A stretch of DNA of 35,559 nt from Rhodoferax sp. (GTDB taxonomy: Bacteria; Pseudomonadota; Gammaproteobacteria; Burkholderiales; Burkholderiaceae_C). This document shows positions 24,966 to 32,523 of the stretch, piece after piece (the first letter of the stretch is position 1; each line of letters opens with the position of its first letter). The stretch lies in the NCBI GenBank assembly GCA_021738345.1, contig JAIPCE010000013.1, positions 1-35,559 of the forward strand. Reading direction: 5' to 3'. Position numbers and translations under genes: made by a program. The notes below the pieces were generated by a model. It saw only the letters and a program-made list of their open reading frames with translations, was not told the origin of the DNA and made no database searches.

Positions 24966-25964
24966 TTACGCGACCAGGCGTATGGTGTTGCGTCCCGCTG
25001 CCTTGGCCTGGTACATGGCGGCGTCCGCCCGCTTCAGCAGGTCGACCTGGCTCACGGTGTGGCCACCAAAAATCGCTATACCAATGCTTGCGCTGCAGTG
25101 GTGCACCAGTGCCCGCTCGGCTTGGTCCGTCCCGTGCAGGGTCAGTTGGTAAGGCTCGGCTAGGGCGGTGCGGATTTTCTCGGCCACGCCAGTGGCTTGC
25201 TCGGCAGAGGCAGCCCGCTCCAGAGCCAGCTCGCTGAGCATCACGACAAACTCGTCGCCACCCAAGCGAACTACGGTATCTGTTTCACGCACGCTGTCGG
25301 TCAGACGCCGCGCCACCTCCAGCAGCAAGAGGTCGCCCACGTCGTGGCCATGGGCGTCGTTCAGCGGTTTGAAATTGTCCAGGTCCAGATAGATCAGCGC
25401 TGCATGCAGACCACTGCGCTTGCTAGCGGCCATGGCCTGCCCCAGCCGGTCACCCAGCATGCGGCGGTTGGGCAAGCCGGTCAGTGCGTCGTGAAATGCG
25501 AGCTGACGCACATGCTCCTCGGATTGAACCCGCCGCACAATTTCTGCCTCCAGCAGATCGCGCTGCATGGCCAGCTCCGTGCGCAGTTGCTCACGCTCCA
25601 GCAGATTGCGAATCCTGTGGCGCGCAATGCTGACGTTGATCGGTTTGGTGATGTAGTCCGCCGCGCCCAGCGACAAGCCCGTGACCTCAGAATTCACATC
25701 GTTCAACGCCGTGACAAAAATCACGGGAATGCTTTGCAGGCCGGGCTGCGCCCGCAGCCGCCGAAAGGTTTCAAAGCCATCAACTTCAGGCATCATGATG
25801 TCCAGCAGAATCAGATCCGGCGGGTTCTTGAGGGCCAAGGCAATACCTGCCGGCCCGGAGGAAGCAAATTGCAGCTCGAACTCACCTTCCAGCACCGACC
25901 CCAGCGTCATCAGGTTGGACGGTGTGTCGTCAATCGCAAGAATGTGCGCGCGGGCGGGACTCAT
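24966..25964 (-). CDS. PleD-like response regulator diguanylate cyclase (REC-GGDEF)
   Basis: 332 aa. REC domain at 1-120: acidic pocket in AIDDTP, phosphoacceptor Asp55 in LILLDIMMP, and Lys107 in YITKPIN. A coiled-coil linker (~118-155) leads to GGDEF (156-330) with DALTGLPNRRML, active motif GGDEF (235-239) and I-site RETD (226-229). Active c-di-GMP synthesis with product feedback is expected after phosphorylation. Its start overlaps the stop of the hybrid kinase by ATGA, so the kinase and this regulator are translationally coupled and very probably phosphotransfer partners. It is the last gene of the receptor-kinase-cyclase operon. Confidence 0.95.
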   Translation of the reverse strand: MSPARAHILAIDDTPSNLMTLGSVLEGEFELQFASSGPAGIALALKNPPDLILLDIMMPEVDGFETFRRLRAQPGLQSIPVIFVTALNDVNSEVTGLSLGAADYITKPINVSIARHRIRNLLEREQLRTELAMQRDLLEAEIVRRVQSEEHVRQLAFHDALTGLPNRRMLGDRLGQAMAASKRSGLHAALIYLDLDNFKPLNDAHGHDVGDLLLLEVARRLTDSVRETDTVVRLGGDEFVVMLSELALERAASAEQATGVAEKIRTALAEPYQLTLHGTDQAERALVHHCSASIGIAIFGGHTVSQVDLLKRADAAMYQAKAAGRNTIRLVA

Positions 25965-28900
25965 GGGGATACCTCCTCGGTAGGACTGGCTTGACTGGGA
26001 TCAATCTGCTGCAGGTCATGCAGCACCTGGTCGAAACGCATGGCCTCAAGTGCCGGTACCAGGGCATCGACCGACGCGGCGACGACGGTGCCGTGCGTCA
26101 GTGCTTGCAGTGCTTTAAAGTGCTTGATGGCGGCAAACCTGTTGTCTTCCAGCAAGGGGACGAGCGCGCGTACCCGGGCATGAAATGCCAGTGGGTCGAG
26201 CGGCCGGGAAGTGTTTCGGACCGCTGGCACCGAGGCGGCAACCGGGTGCATGGGCCAGCACTTTGCAAGTGCCGACTGCAGTGCCTCAAGTGCGATGGGT
26301 TTGGTTAAAAAATCGTCCATTCCGACCGCCAGGCAGCGCTGGTGATGCTCTTCAAAAGCGTCGGCGGTCAGGGCAATGATGGGCAGTCGCGCCCGCCCAT
26401 TGGCAGCTTCCCATTGCCTTATTTTTTGGGTCGCACTGTAGCCGTCCATGACCGGCATGTGCAGATCCATCAGGATCAGATCGGGAGCCAGCGCAGCAGC
26501 GTCTGGTGCCGCCCGCATTACGGCTTGTAACGCCTGTTGGCCGTCATGGACCACCGAAGTGCGAAAACCCAGGCTTGCCAGCAAGGATTGAATGACCAGG
26601 CAGTTGAGCTTGTTGTCTTCCACCACCAGTACCCGCCTTTGCGGCAGCGGGGTCGCGGGATCGACGGCTTGTAGCGGTGGCAGGGCTTCTGATGGCATGC
26701 GGTCAAATTCTTCGGTGCTGGTGCGAACCGGTACCCTGAACCAGAACCGCGAGCCCTGATCGAGGGCGCTGTCCACCCCCACCTCACCACCCATGGCGAC
26801 TGCCAGATTGCGCACGATCGACAAGCCAAGCCCGGAGCCACCAAACTCGCGGGTGGTTGAGCTGTCGGTTTGCGAGAACGGCTTGAACAACAGGCCTAGT
26901 TTGTCGTTCGGGATGCCTACGCCAGTGTCGGTCACCGAGAACTCAAGCACGGCACCCGCGCCAGCACGCTCCACCTCGCGGGCTTCCATGCGAATCTGCC
27001 CCAAGCGCGTGAATTTCAGCGCATTGCCGATCAGGTTGGTCAGCATCTGGCGTAAGCGGTGGGAGTCTGCCAGATAACACCGGTGTGGTGTTCCGTGCCA
27101 CTGGCAAGTGAGAGTCAGACCTTTGGCGCGTGCCGCACTGGCAAAAAGGTGGCTCGACTGGTGCAGCAAGGCGTCTGGCGCAAACGGATTGCTTTCAAGT
27201 CGGATTTTGCCAGCCTCAATTTTTGAGAGGTCAAGGATGTCGTTGAGCAGGGTCAGCAGGGTCTGGCCACTCGACAGGATGGTCCGCGCGTAGTCGCTGC
27301 GCTGTGTCTCTTGCAAATCGGGCAGAAGCAGCAATTGGGCCATCCCCAAAATACCGTTCATCGGAGTGCGAATTTCATGGCTCATGGTCGCCAGGAACCG
27401 GCTTTTGGCCAGGTTGGCGGCTTCGGCCTCTTTCTTGGCCCGGTAAAACTCGCTCACATCGACGCTGAAGCCCACGTTATGCCCGGTGGGTGTGAGCCGT
27501 TCGGTGATTTTCAGCCAGCGGCCGTCATCGAGTTCGAGCATGATGGACTGCTTGCCCTGGCGGTGCGCGGCGATGCGCTCGGCAAGCCACGCTTCTTCGT
27601 TGCCCAGTGCTGCCTTGTACTGCCCGTGCAAGACGCCATGGCGGAGTATTTCCTCGAAACTGCGGCCGGCGTCGATGACCGGTGCCGAAACCTGGTACAG
27701 CGCGCGGTATTGGGCGTTGCAAAAGCTTAAGCGGTCTTCCGCGTCAAACACGACAAACGCCTCGCCGATGGTTTCAAGCGCAGAATGCAGCAGCGCCTGG
27801 GCGTGCAGCAGTTGCGCTTCGGCGGCCTTTCGCTCACTAATGTCCTGGTGCGTGCCGAACATCAGCAGGGGCTTGCCGTCGGGCGTCCAGCTCGCTACCC
27901 GTCCGCGGTCATGTACCCACACCCAATGGCCGTCTTTGTGCAGCATCCGGACTTCGAAGTCAAAGAAGGGTAGTTCCCCGCTAAAGTGCCGATCAAGCAG
28001 TTGCGTTGAGGCCTCGCTGTCTTGCGGATGCACCAGCCGCGCCCAAGTGTCAATCGAGATAGGTTCGAGCTCAGCGAGCGTATAACCCACAATCTCGGCC
28101 CAACGGGAGTTGAACACCGCCTCGCCACTCTGCACATTCCACTCCCAGGTCCCAATACGGGTGCCTTCAATGATGCTGGTCAGGCTGCGGCGCTGATTGG
28201 CGATTTCGGTCTGGTTAAGTACCCGTTCGGTAATGTCCGATTGAATGCCGTCCCAAATCTGGTCTCCGTTATCTTCCAGCGTAAGGATCGATTCCAGCCG
28301 CATCCAGCGGGCTGGGGACTCGGGGGATTTCAGGCGCCCCTCAAACACCAGATGCCCGTCACTTGCCAGCGCCCGCGCCGTGGCTTGGCGCAACACGTTG
28401 ACATCCTGTGGCAGGAACGTCCGAAAAGCCAGGCTGACATCTTGCAGCAGATCCTTTGCCTGCAGCCCGAGGTCGGCACAAAAGCGTTCACTGACATAGT
28501 CGAATTGCTCCTTGCCGGTGCTGCTGATGCGGTATTTGTAGACGCCAACCGGAATCGATTTGAGCAAACGTTGCTGCTCCCGCTGGACCTCCTGCATCGC
28601 ATGAATGGCGGCATCCCCCTGATTGGTGGCGTGCCGCCAATGGCGCAAAAATACCAGCGCGGTGAGTGCAATCGCGCCCGCCATTACCGCGCCCTGAACA
28701 AGTTGCGTTGTCCAGCGCTCAAGTGCCACCTCTTTCGAAACCGTCTGAACCAGTCGCAGGGGCTGACTATTGAGTTGCTGCACCGCCAGCAGGGCGCGCT
28801 CCATTTCGTAAACGCGCCGTCCTGCCACCTGTTCTACCTGGTTCCACTGGGCAAGGTTGCGCAATGTGGCGTCGCGCGCGGCCGGGCTGGCATGCTCAGT

Positions 28901-29527
28901 CAGGTCCAGCACCAGCCGGTTATCGGGTCCAAGCAAGACACTGGTCTCGGCATCGGCCCCGGGAATGAGTTCGGACATCCCGTCAAAATAGGTTCGCGCA
29001 AAGGTGGCGATGAGAATGCCCTGGTTTTGTCCGTTCGCACCGCGCACGGCCAGGTACAAGGACAGTTCGTCCGGTACGCCGCTAAAGCCGGTCAAGCGAC
29101 CCTGCACCAGTTGTCGATCGACCCAGTCGGGCAACCGGGTGCCTGGCAAGGGAAAGAGCCCGGCGCGCTGTCGCAACTGGCCATCGACACCATAAAAGCG
29201 CAGGTCCTGCAAAAATGGCGAGCGCAACAATTTGTCGCGCAGGTTCAATTGAGGTTCCGTGGCGTCATGCGCCTGGACCCGTTCTGCAAGATTGACCAGC
29301 GTTTGTTCGGCCGACCCGAATGCCGCGTCAAATACGCCGCTCAGTGCCTGGTTCTGGAGCTGCAATGCACCGCTCACAATGGAGAGTTCTTTATTCCTGT
29401 CGTCAATTGCCTTCCAGCCCAGTGCAGCGATGGCTGCGCTCACCAGCAGCAGCACAATTGCAACGACCCAACCGTGGGAAACACGGTAGGGTGGTGCAGT
29501 TGCCATGTGGGAAAGATGCAGACTCAT
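25961..29527 (-). CDS. Hybrid sensor histidine kinase (periplasmic sensor, three PAS, HK, REC)
   Basis: 1188 aa from ATG 29527, which overlaps the TGA of the DctP-like gene (ATGA); the open frame beyond it is inside that gene. TM1 is at about 20-38, a periplasmic PDC/Cache-like domain spans about 40-270 ([19 protein letters not shown]), and TM2 lies near 275-298. Three PAS-type domains cover about 310-690, the second one with [22 protein letters not shown]. HisKA has MSHEIRTP (His717), followed by a HATPase with NALKF and [12 protein letters not shown] has Asp1021 in [14 protein letters not shown]. The last ~110 residues are helical, and I cannot recognise an HPt phosphorylation site there. 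The final phosphate acceptor is probably the coupled REC-GGDEF protein. Confidence 0.94.
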   Translation of the reverse strand: MSLHLSHMATAPPYRVSHGWVVAIVLLLVSAAIAALGWKAIDDRNKELSIVSGALQLQNQALSGVFDAAFGSAEQTLVNLAERVQAHDATEPQLNLRDKLLRSPFLQDLRFYGVDGQLRQRAGLFPLPGTRLPDWVDRQLVQGRLTGFSGVPDELSLYLAVRGANGQNQGILIATFARTYFDGMSELIPGADAETSVLLGPDNRLVLDLTEHASPAARDATLRNLAQWNQVEQVAGRRVYEMERALLAVQQLNSQPLRLVQTVSKEVALERWTTQLVQGAVMAGAIALTALVFLRHWRHATNQGDAAIHAMQEVQREQQRLLKSIPVGVYKYRISSTGKEQFDYVSERFCADLGLQAKDLLQDVSLAFRTFLPQDVNVLRQATARALASDGHLVFEGRLKSPESPARWMRLESILTLEDNGDQIWDGIQSDITERVLNQTEIANQRRSLTSIIEGTRIGTWEWNVQSGEAVFNSRWAEIVGYTLAELEPISIDTWARLVHPQDSEASTQLLDRHFSGELPFFDFEVRMLHKDGHWVWVHDRGRVASWTPDGKPLLMFGTHQDISERKAAEAQLLHAQALLHSALETIGEAFVVFDAEDRLSFCNAQYRALYQVSAPVIDAGRSFEEILRHGVLHGQYKAALGNEEAWLAERIAAHRQGKQSIMLELDDGRWLKITERLTPTGHNVGFSVDVSEFYRAKKEAEAANLAKSRFLATMSHEIRTPMNGILGMAQLLLLPDLQETQRSDYARTILSSGQTLLTLLNDILDLSKIEAGKIRLESNPFAPDALLHQSSHLFASAARAKGLTLTCQWHGTPHRCYLADSHRLRQMLTNLIGNALKFTRLGQIRMEAREVERAGAGAVLEFSVTDTGVGIPNDKLGLLFKPFSQTDSSTTREFGGSGLGLSIVRNLAVAMGGEVGVDSALDQGSRFWFRVPVRTSTEEFDRMPSEALPPLQAVDPATPLPQRRVLVVEDNKLNCLVIQSLLASLGFRTSVVHDGQQALQAVMRAAPDAAALAPDLILMDLHMPVMDGYSATQKIRQWEAANGRARLPIIALTADAFEEHHQRCLAVGMDDFLTKPIALEALQSALAKCWPMHPVAASVPAVRNTSRPLDPLAFHARVRALVPLLEDNRFAAIKHFKALQALTHGTVVAASVDALVPALEAMRFDQVLHDLQQIDPSQASPTEEVSP

Positions 29528-30549
29528 GGACCGTGCGCAAGTTCTTTTTGCGCCAGCACTACCAGTGCTGCGGGCACGCCGAGCTGCTGGGCAATCTCGG
29601 ATTGCCTGGCCAGGCCACGTTCGCGCCAGACCTGCAGTGCCTGGCTTGAGGCTTGCACGACCTTGACGCCGCGGCTCTCCAGGGTGCGACGGGCCTCGCT
29701 TTGGGCCTGGGCTGCCTCCTTGCGGGCCGCGTTGACCCCGCTCTCCCAGCAATCACGCACAAGGGTCTGAAGTTCCGCTGGCAGCCGGTTCCAATAGCGG
29801 CGAGAAATCAAAGGAATGTACTGGGCAAAATAGATCTTGATTTCCGTGGCGTTGGTAATGCCTTGCTCCCACATCCGGGCGCTGGCAATGGTCTCATGGG
29901 TGGTGATGAGACCGTCCAGCCGGCCGCGTTTCAGGGTTGCTGCCAAATCGGGCCAGGCAACCACGGTCGGAAGCGCGCCGACCGCTGCCATTTGGGCCGC
30001 AATGGCCGAGCCGCCCGCAATCCGGACGCGTAAACCGGCCATGTCGTCGGGCTCGGTGACGGAGTGCTGGGTCGAAAAAAAGTTGGCGTGCCCGAGGTCA
30101 ATCCAGCGGCCGGGCATGACCACCTGCAACGCGTCCTCCAGGTGTGCGGAAATCATCTGGCCGACCTGCCCGTCGCGCACGCGATGGTGGTCCGCTGCGT
30201 CCCGACCAAAAAACATCGGCAACATGAGGACGCTGACATAGGGGTCGTAGCGGTCAAGCTGCCAGGTACCCGGCACGGCCATGTCGACCTTGCCCTCATG
30301 CAGTGCGCGCACCACGTCCTGGTCCCGAAAAAGCTGGGCGCTGTGCTTGAACTCCACCGCCAGGCGCCCCTGGCTGCGGCGTGCCAGGGTGTCGGCAAAC
30401 CGCTGCACGACCCGGGTCTGCACATGGGTGGCAGTGTTTTCGGTCGAAATCCGAAACCCCAGGACCTTGCTCTCGTCGGCAGACGCGCCGCAGCAAAAGC
30501 ATGCCCATGCCACCAGCACGGCCCAGGCCGGACGCAAGGCAAACCTCAT
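29524..30549 (-). CDS. DctP-type TRAP periplasmic solute-binding protein, likely sensor receptor
   Basis: 341 aa with a Sec signal peptide (hydrophobic AVLVAWACFCCGASA, cleavage near residue 24). The DctP fold pattern is clear: FADTLARRSQGRLAVEF, an LFRDQDVVRALHEGKVDMAVPG segment, MFFGRDA, then GLRVRIAGGSAIAAQMAAVGALPT, the usual region with the ligand-carboxylate-binding Arg, then DGLITTHETIASARMWEQG and YIPLISRRYWNRLP. No TRAP membrane genes (DctQ/DctM) are in the window. Instead the gene is first in an operon and overlaps a hybrid kinase by ATGA. This suggests the protein binds a small ligand, probably a carboxylate, and presents it to the kinase. TRAP transport with distant permease genes remains possible. 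Confidence 0.92.
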   Translation of the reverse strand: MRFALRPAWAVLVAWACFCCGASADESKVLGFRISTENTATHVQTRVVQRFADTLARRSQGRLAVEFKHSAQLFRDQDVVRALHEGKVDMAVPGTWQLDRYDPYVSVLMLPMFFGRDAADHHRVRDGQVGQMISAHLEDALQVVMPGRWIDLGHANFFSTQHSVTEPDDMAGLRVRIAGGSAIAAQMAAVGALPTVVAWPDLAATLKRGRLDGLITTHETIASARMWEQGITNATEIKIYFAQYIPLISRRYWNRLPAELQTLVRDCWESGVNAARKEAAQAQSEARRTLESRGVKVVQASSQALQVWRERGLARQSEIAQQLGVPAALVVLAQKELAHGP

Positions 30550-30691
30550 ATCTCAGCTTTCATGATCAGTACAAATTGGACGTCTGGGTAGGGGGGCTAT
30601 GGTAGCGGCTTTCAGAATCCGATTTGAAACCTGCGGATTGGCCCAACCTGCTGGCAATCTGGCACCATCGGCAACCCTCCATGAACCGGGG

Positions 30692-30727
30692 CCGCCATTG
30701 CGAACTTATCCCGCCATTGTGAACTTA
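30692..30727. repeat. Tandem 17-nt repeat, period 19
   Basis: CCGCCATTGCGAACTTA and CCGCCATTGTGAACTTA differ at one base and are 19 nt apart. This is the same period as the pair at 13382-13415 but a different sequence. Repeated end sequences of a lost IS21-type element are one explanation. Confidence 0.6.
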
Positions 30728-30947
30728 GTGAAGCCATGCGAGGCCGTGCTCGACATCGGCGAATTGGCGCTGTAGCCGTTTTGCGCACAGGACCGCTGCT
30801 ATTGTGGCGCCTCTGACTTGCCGGCCCGTATCCGCTCGGTTGCTCTTGCGCTGGTCTAACGACCCTACCCCCAAGTTCACCCAACGGTATGCACCATGCT
30901 GCTCGGCCCCTTGGGATTCGGCACCATCGGTAGTACGGGTGCTTTTT

Positions 30948-31016
30948 GGCTTTGAAGGGCATCACCATTTGGGTGACAGCGCTACGCACCCGATTGACCC
31001 GCTGGCACGCAACCTG
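30948..31016 (+). repeat. Dispersed repeat block 1, copy B
   Basis: Ungapped match, about 57 of 69 bases, to 13506-13574 read on the opposite strand. Its frame (FEGHHHLGDSATHPI) runs directly into the DUF4143-like remnant that follows, so either the repeat lies beside the remnant or both are parts of one old gene. Confidence 0.7.
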
Positions 31017-31026
31017 ACGCACAGCA

Positions 31027-31253
31027 GCACCCAGCCCTGCATTTACGATTGGCGCGACGGTGTCAGCGAGGTCGATTTTGTGCTGCGCCATAACGGCGAG
31101 CTACTTGCTTTTGAGGTCAAAAGCGGAATGAACCAGGGCAATGTGCGCGGGCTAGCTGCCTTTTCCAAACTCAACCCCAGTTGCCACCCATTGGTTTTGG
31201 GCACAGGCGGGCTGCCGCTCCAAAGTTGGTTTGAGGGTCCTCACTGGTAAATC
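31027..31253 (+). pseudogene. Remnant of an ATPase with C-terminal DUF4143 (nuclease-like) domain
   Basis: The translated segment CIYDWRDGVSEVDFVLRHNGEL, LLAFEVKSG and, to the end, LVLGTGGLPLQSWF matches the C-terminal part of AAA+/DUF4143 proteins, where EVDFV..G.L.AFEVKSG is characteristic. The N-terminal ATPase (Walker A/B) is absent upstream, where the frame encodes unlike sequence. It stops at TAA after PHW. It is a decayed gene end of about 75 codons; these proteins are often found in accessory regions. Possible translation start at 30804 seems unlikely to be real. Confidence 0.65.
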
Positions 31254-31304
31254 CTGTGAAGCGTAGCCAAACTACTAGCCGTCAACTGGAATCTAGGATG
31301 ATTG

Positions 31305-31412
31305 GGGGTGCGATTCAAAGTGAGTGTGGCAATTCGGTTTTGCCCCCTCGCTCCAGTGGGGAGAGGGCTGGGGCGAGGGAATAAGAGTCCACATCACTTT
31401 GAATCGCGCCCG
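31305..31412. repeat. Inverted-repeat (REP/MITE-like) element
   Basis: CGATTCAAAGTGAGTGTGG (31311-31329) is mirrored by CCACATCACTTTGAATCG (31389-31406) with a one-base deletion. Between them a second palindrome, CCCTCGCTCC...GGGGCGAGGG, encloses GGGGAGAGGGC, a pattern common in proteobacterial repeat elements. No coding capacity. It sits between the DUF4143 remnant and the rhodanese gene. Confidence 0.65.
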
Positions 31413-31500
31413 ATGATTGGAAGCGATGCAATTCGTGAGACGAACATTTTTGCGATTTGGTCGGCTCCGGGCTCCCCTGGGATGCACAACATGCTTCTCG

Positions 31501-31563
31501 CCTCGCGTTGCATCCCGACAGCACCACCATGAAACGATACACCAGCTATTTCCGCACCCCTTA
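31501..31563 (+). repeat. Dispersed repeat block 2, copy B
   Basis: Ungapped match at roughly 80% to 13875-13937, same orientation. It lies 63 nt before the rhodanese start, while copy A lies 34 nt before another gene's start. So both copies are just upstream of coding genes. Confidence 0.7.
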
Positions 31564-31626
31564 CCCTCGGTCCCGCGCGCCGGGGGTGCTTGCCAGCCAA
31601 AAATTGTTGGACAATCCTGCATATCC

Positions 31627-32073
31627 ATGAAAACCTCAACGAACTTTGCGCGGGTCAAAACGACCCTATTGCTTTCTGCCCTGCTTGGGGGTGTGATCGG
31701 TCAAGCGGCTGCAGACGTGGTGCACATTGATGCCGCTGAATTGGCCCGACTGGTGGCACGTGGCGTGCCGGTGATTGATATCAGAACCGCGCCCGAATGG
31801 AAAGAGACCGGAGTGCTGGCCGGCAGCAAGCTGATGACATTTTTTGACGAAAAAGGACAGGCCGATGCGGCTGGATGGGTGAACAGGCTCAAGCCAACCG
31901 CCGGACCCGATCAGCCCGTCATTTTGATTTGTCGCACCGGCAACCGGACCAGCGCCGTGGCGCAATTTCTCTCGACACAAGTGGGTTACAAGACGGTGTA
32001 CAACGTGACCGGAGGCATTCACGCCTGGATGAAGGCCGGACGCCCGGTGATCGCATCTGGGGCTGCCCACTGA
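31627..32073 (+). CDS. Periplasmic rhodanese-domain protein
   Basis: 148 aa. An N-terminal Sec signal (LLLSALLGGVIGQAAA, cleavage near residue 29) is followed by one rhodanese domain: DAAELARLVARGVPVIDIRT, WKETGVLAGS, the active loop LICRTGNRT with the nucleophilic Cys near residue 101, and TGGIHAWMKAGRP at the end. Periplasmic single-domain rhodaneses carry sulfane sulfur or take part in sulfur transfer; the acceptor is unknown. It starts soon after repeat block 2. The only sulfur-related neighbour is cysA, 2.5 kb downstream on the other strand. Confidence 0.9.
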   Translation: MKTSTNFARVKTTLLLSALLGGVIGQAAADVVHIDAAELARLVARGVPVIDIRTAPEWKETGVLAGSKLMTFFDEKGQADAAGWVNRLKPTAGPDQPVILICRTGNRTSAVAQFLSTQVGYKTVYNVTGGIHAWMKAGRPVIASGAAH

Positions 32074-32122
32074 CAAGAAAATGGCTCCAGGCTCGATTTA
32101 ACCGAGGAATCTAGGTTTAACA

Positions 32123-32494
32123 ATGGGCACTGAATTTCCACTGGGCGCAAAAGTGCGTTTCACGCAGAAACGCTTGTCTATCTTGACACCACGCGATCGA
32201 CAAGGTTTGGCGGGACGCATCGGGATCACGCAAACGGATGGCGCGCGCGTCAGCAAGCCAACGGTTTATTTCCCGAAGGATGGCGCTAATCTGGAGCTGC
32301 GTCTGTTTCGAGTCGACCCCAGCCACCTCGAACTGGTTGAAATTCCGCCCAATGTCGAAGAAATGTCCAGCGGCAATGGGCGTGAAAATCTCTTCGAACG
32401 CTCGCCTGGTCCGGCGCATGCCAAAACCACCGCGCCTGGCGCTGACGACGGCGGGACGCTTTCTCCGAATGACATCGACAATCTATTTGATTAA
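32123..32494 (+). CDS. Small protein with CheY-binding-like C-terminal peptide
   Basis: 123 aa. Residues 1-75 seem a compact beta-rich domain (FPLGAKVRFTQKRLS, then GLAGRIGI, then a strand pair with YFPKDGANLELRLFRV) that I cannot assign to a family. Residues 76-110 are low-complexity, Pro/Ala/Gly-rich. The very end, LSPNDIDNLFD, resembles the LSQ(D/E)EIDALL peptide at the FliM N-terminus and the CheZ C-terminus, both of which bind phosphorylated CheY. Its 5' side carries GAGGAATCTAGG, a motif also found at 13626 and, without GA, at 31288. Start at ATG 32123 has GAGG 15 nt upstream, a rather long spacing. Function unknown; receiver binding is inference. Confidence 0.7.
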   Translation: MGTEFPLGAKVRFTQKRLSILTPRDRQGLAGRIGITQTDGARVSKPTVYFPKDGANLELRLFRVDPSHLELVEIPPNVEEMSSGNGRENLFERSPGPAHAKTTAPGADDGGTLSPNDIDNLFD

Positions 32495-32523
32495 GCCCTT
32501 GAAGCCGGGTTCCTTAAGTCTCT

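Larger units (their letters stand above)
30550..31626. other. Large repeat-rich intergenic region
   Basis: About 1.08 kb with no intact gene. It contains the 19-nt-period pair at 30692-30727, repeat block 1 copy B, the DUF4143 remnant, a CTAG motif GGAATCTAGG (31288-31297), a large inverted-repeat element (31305-31412) and repeat block 2 copy B. An ATTGT-TGG-ACAAT palindrome lies at 31603-31615, directly before the rhodanese start. From 30550 to 30690 I see nothing recognisable except the presumed promoter of the minus-strand DctP operon. Confidence 0.6.

Noticed and set aside
28022-29770. A 582-codon plus-strand open frame
   Set aside because: It is antisense to the hybrid kinase, whose domains are clear, and shows no family pattern.
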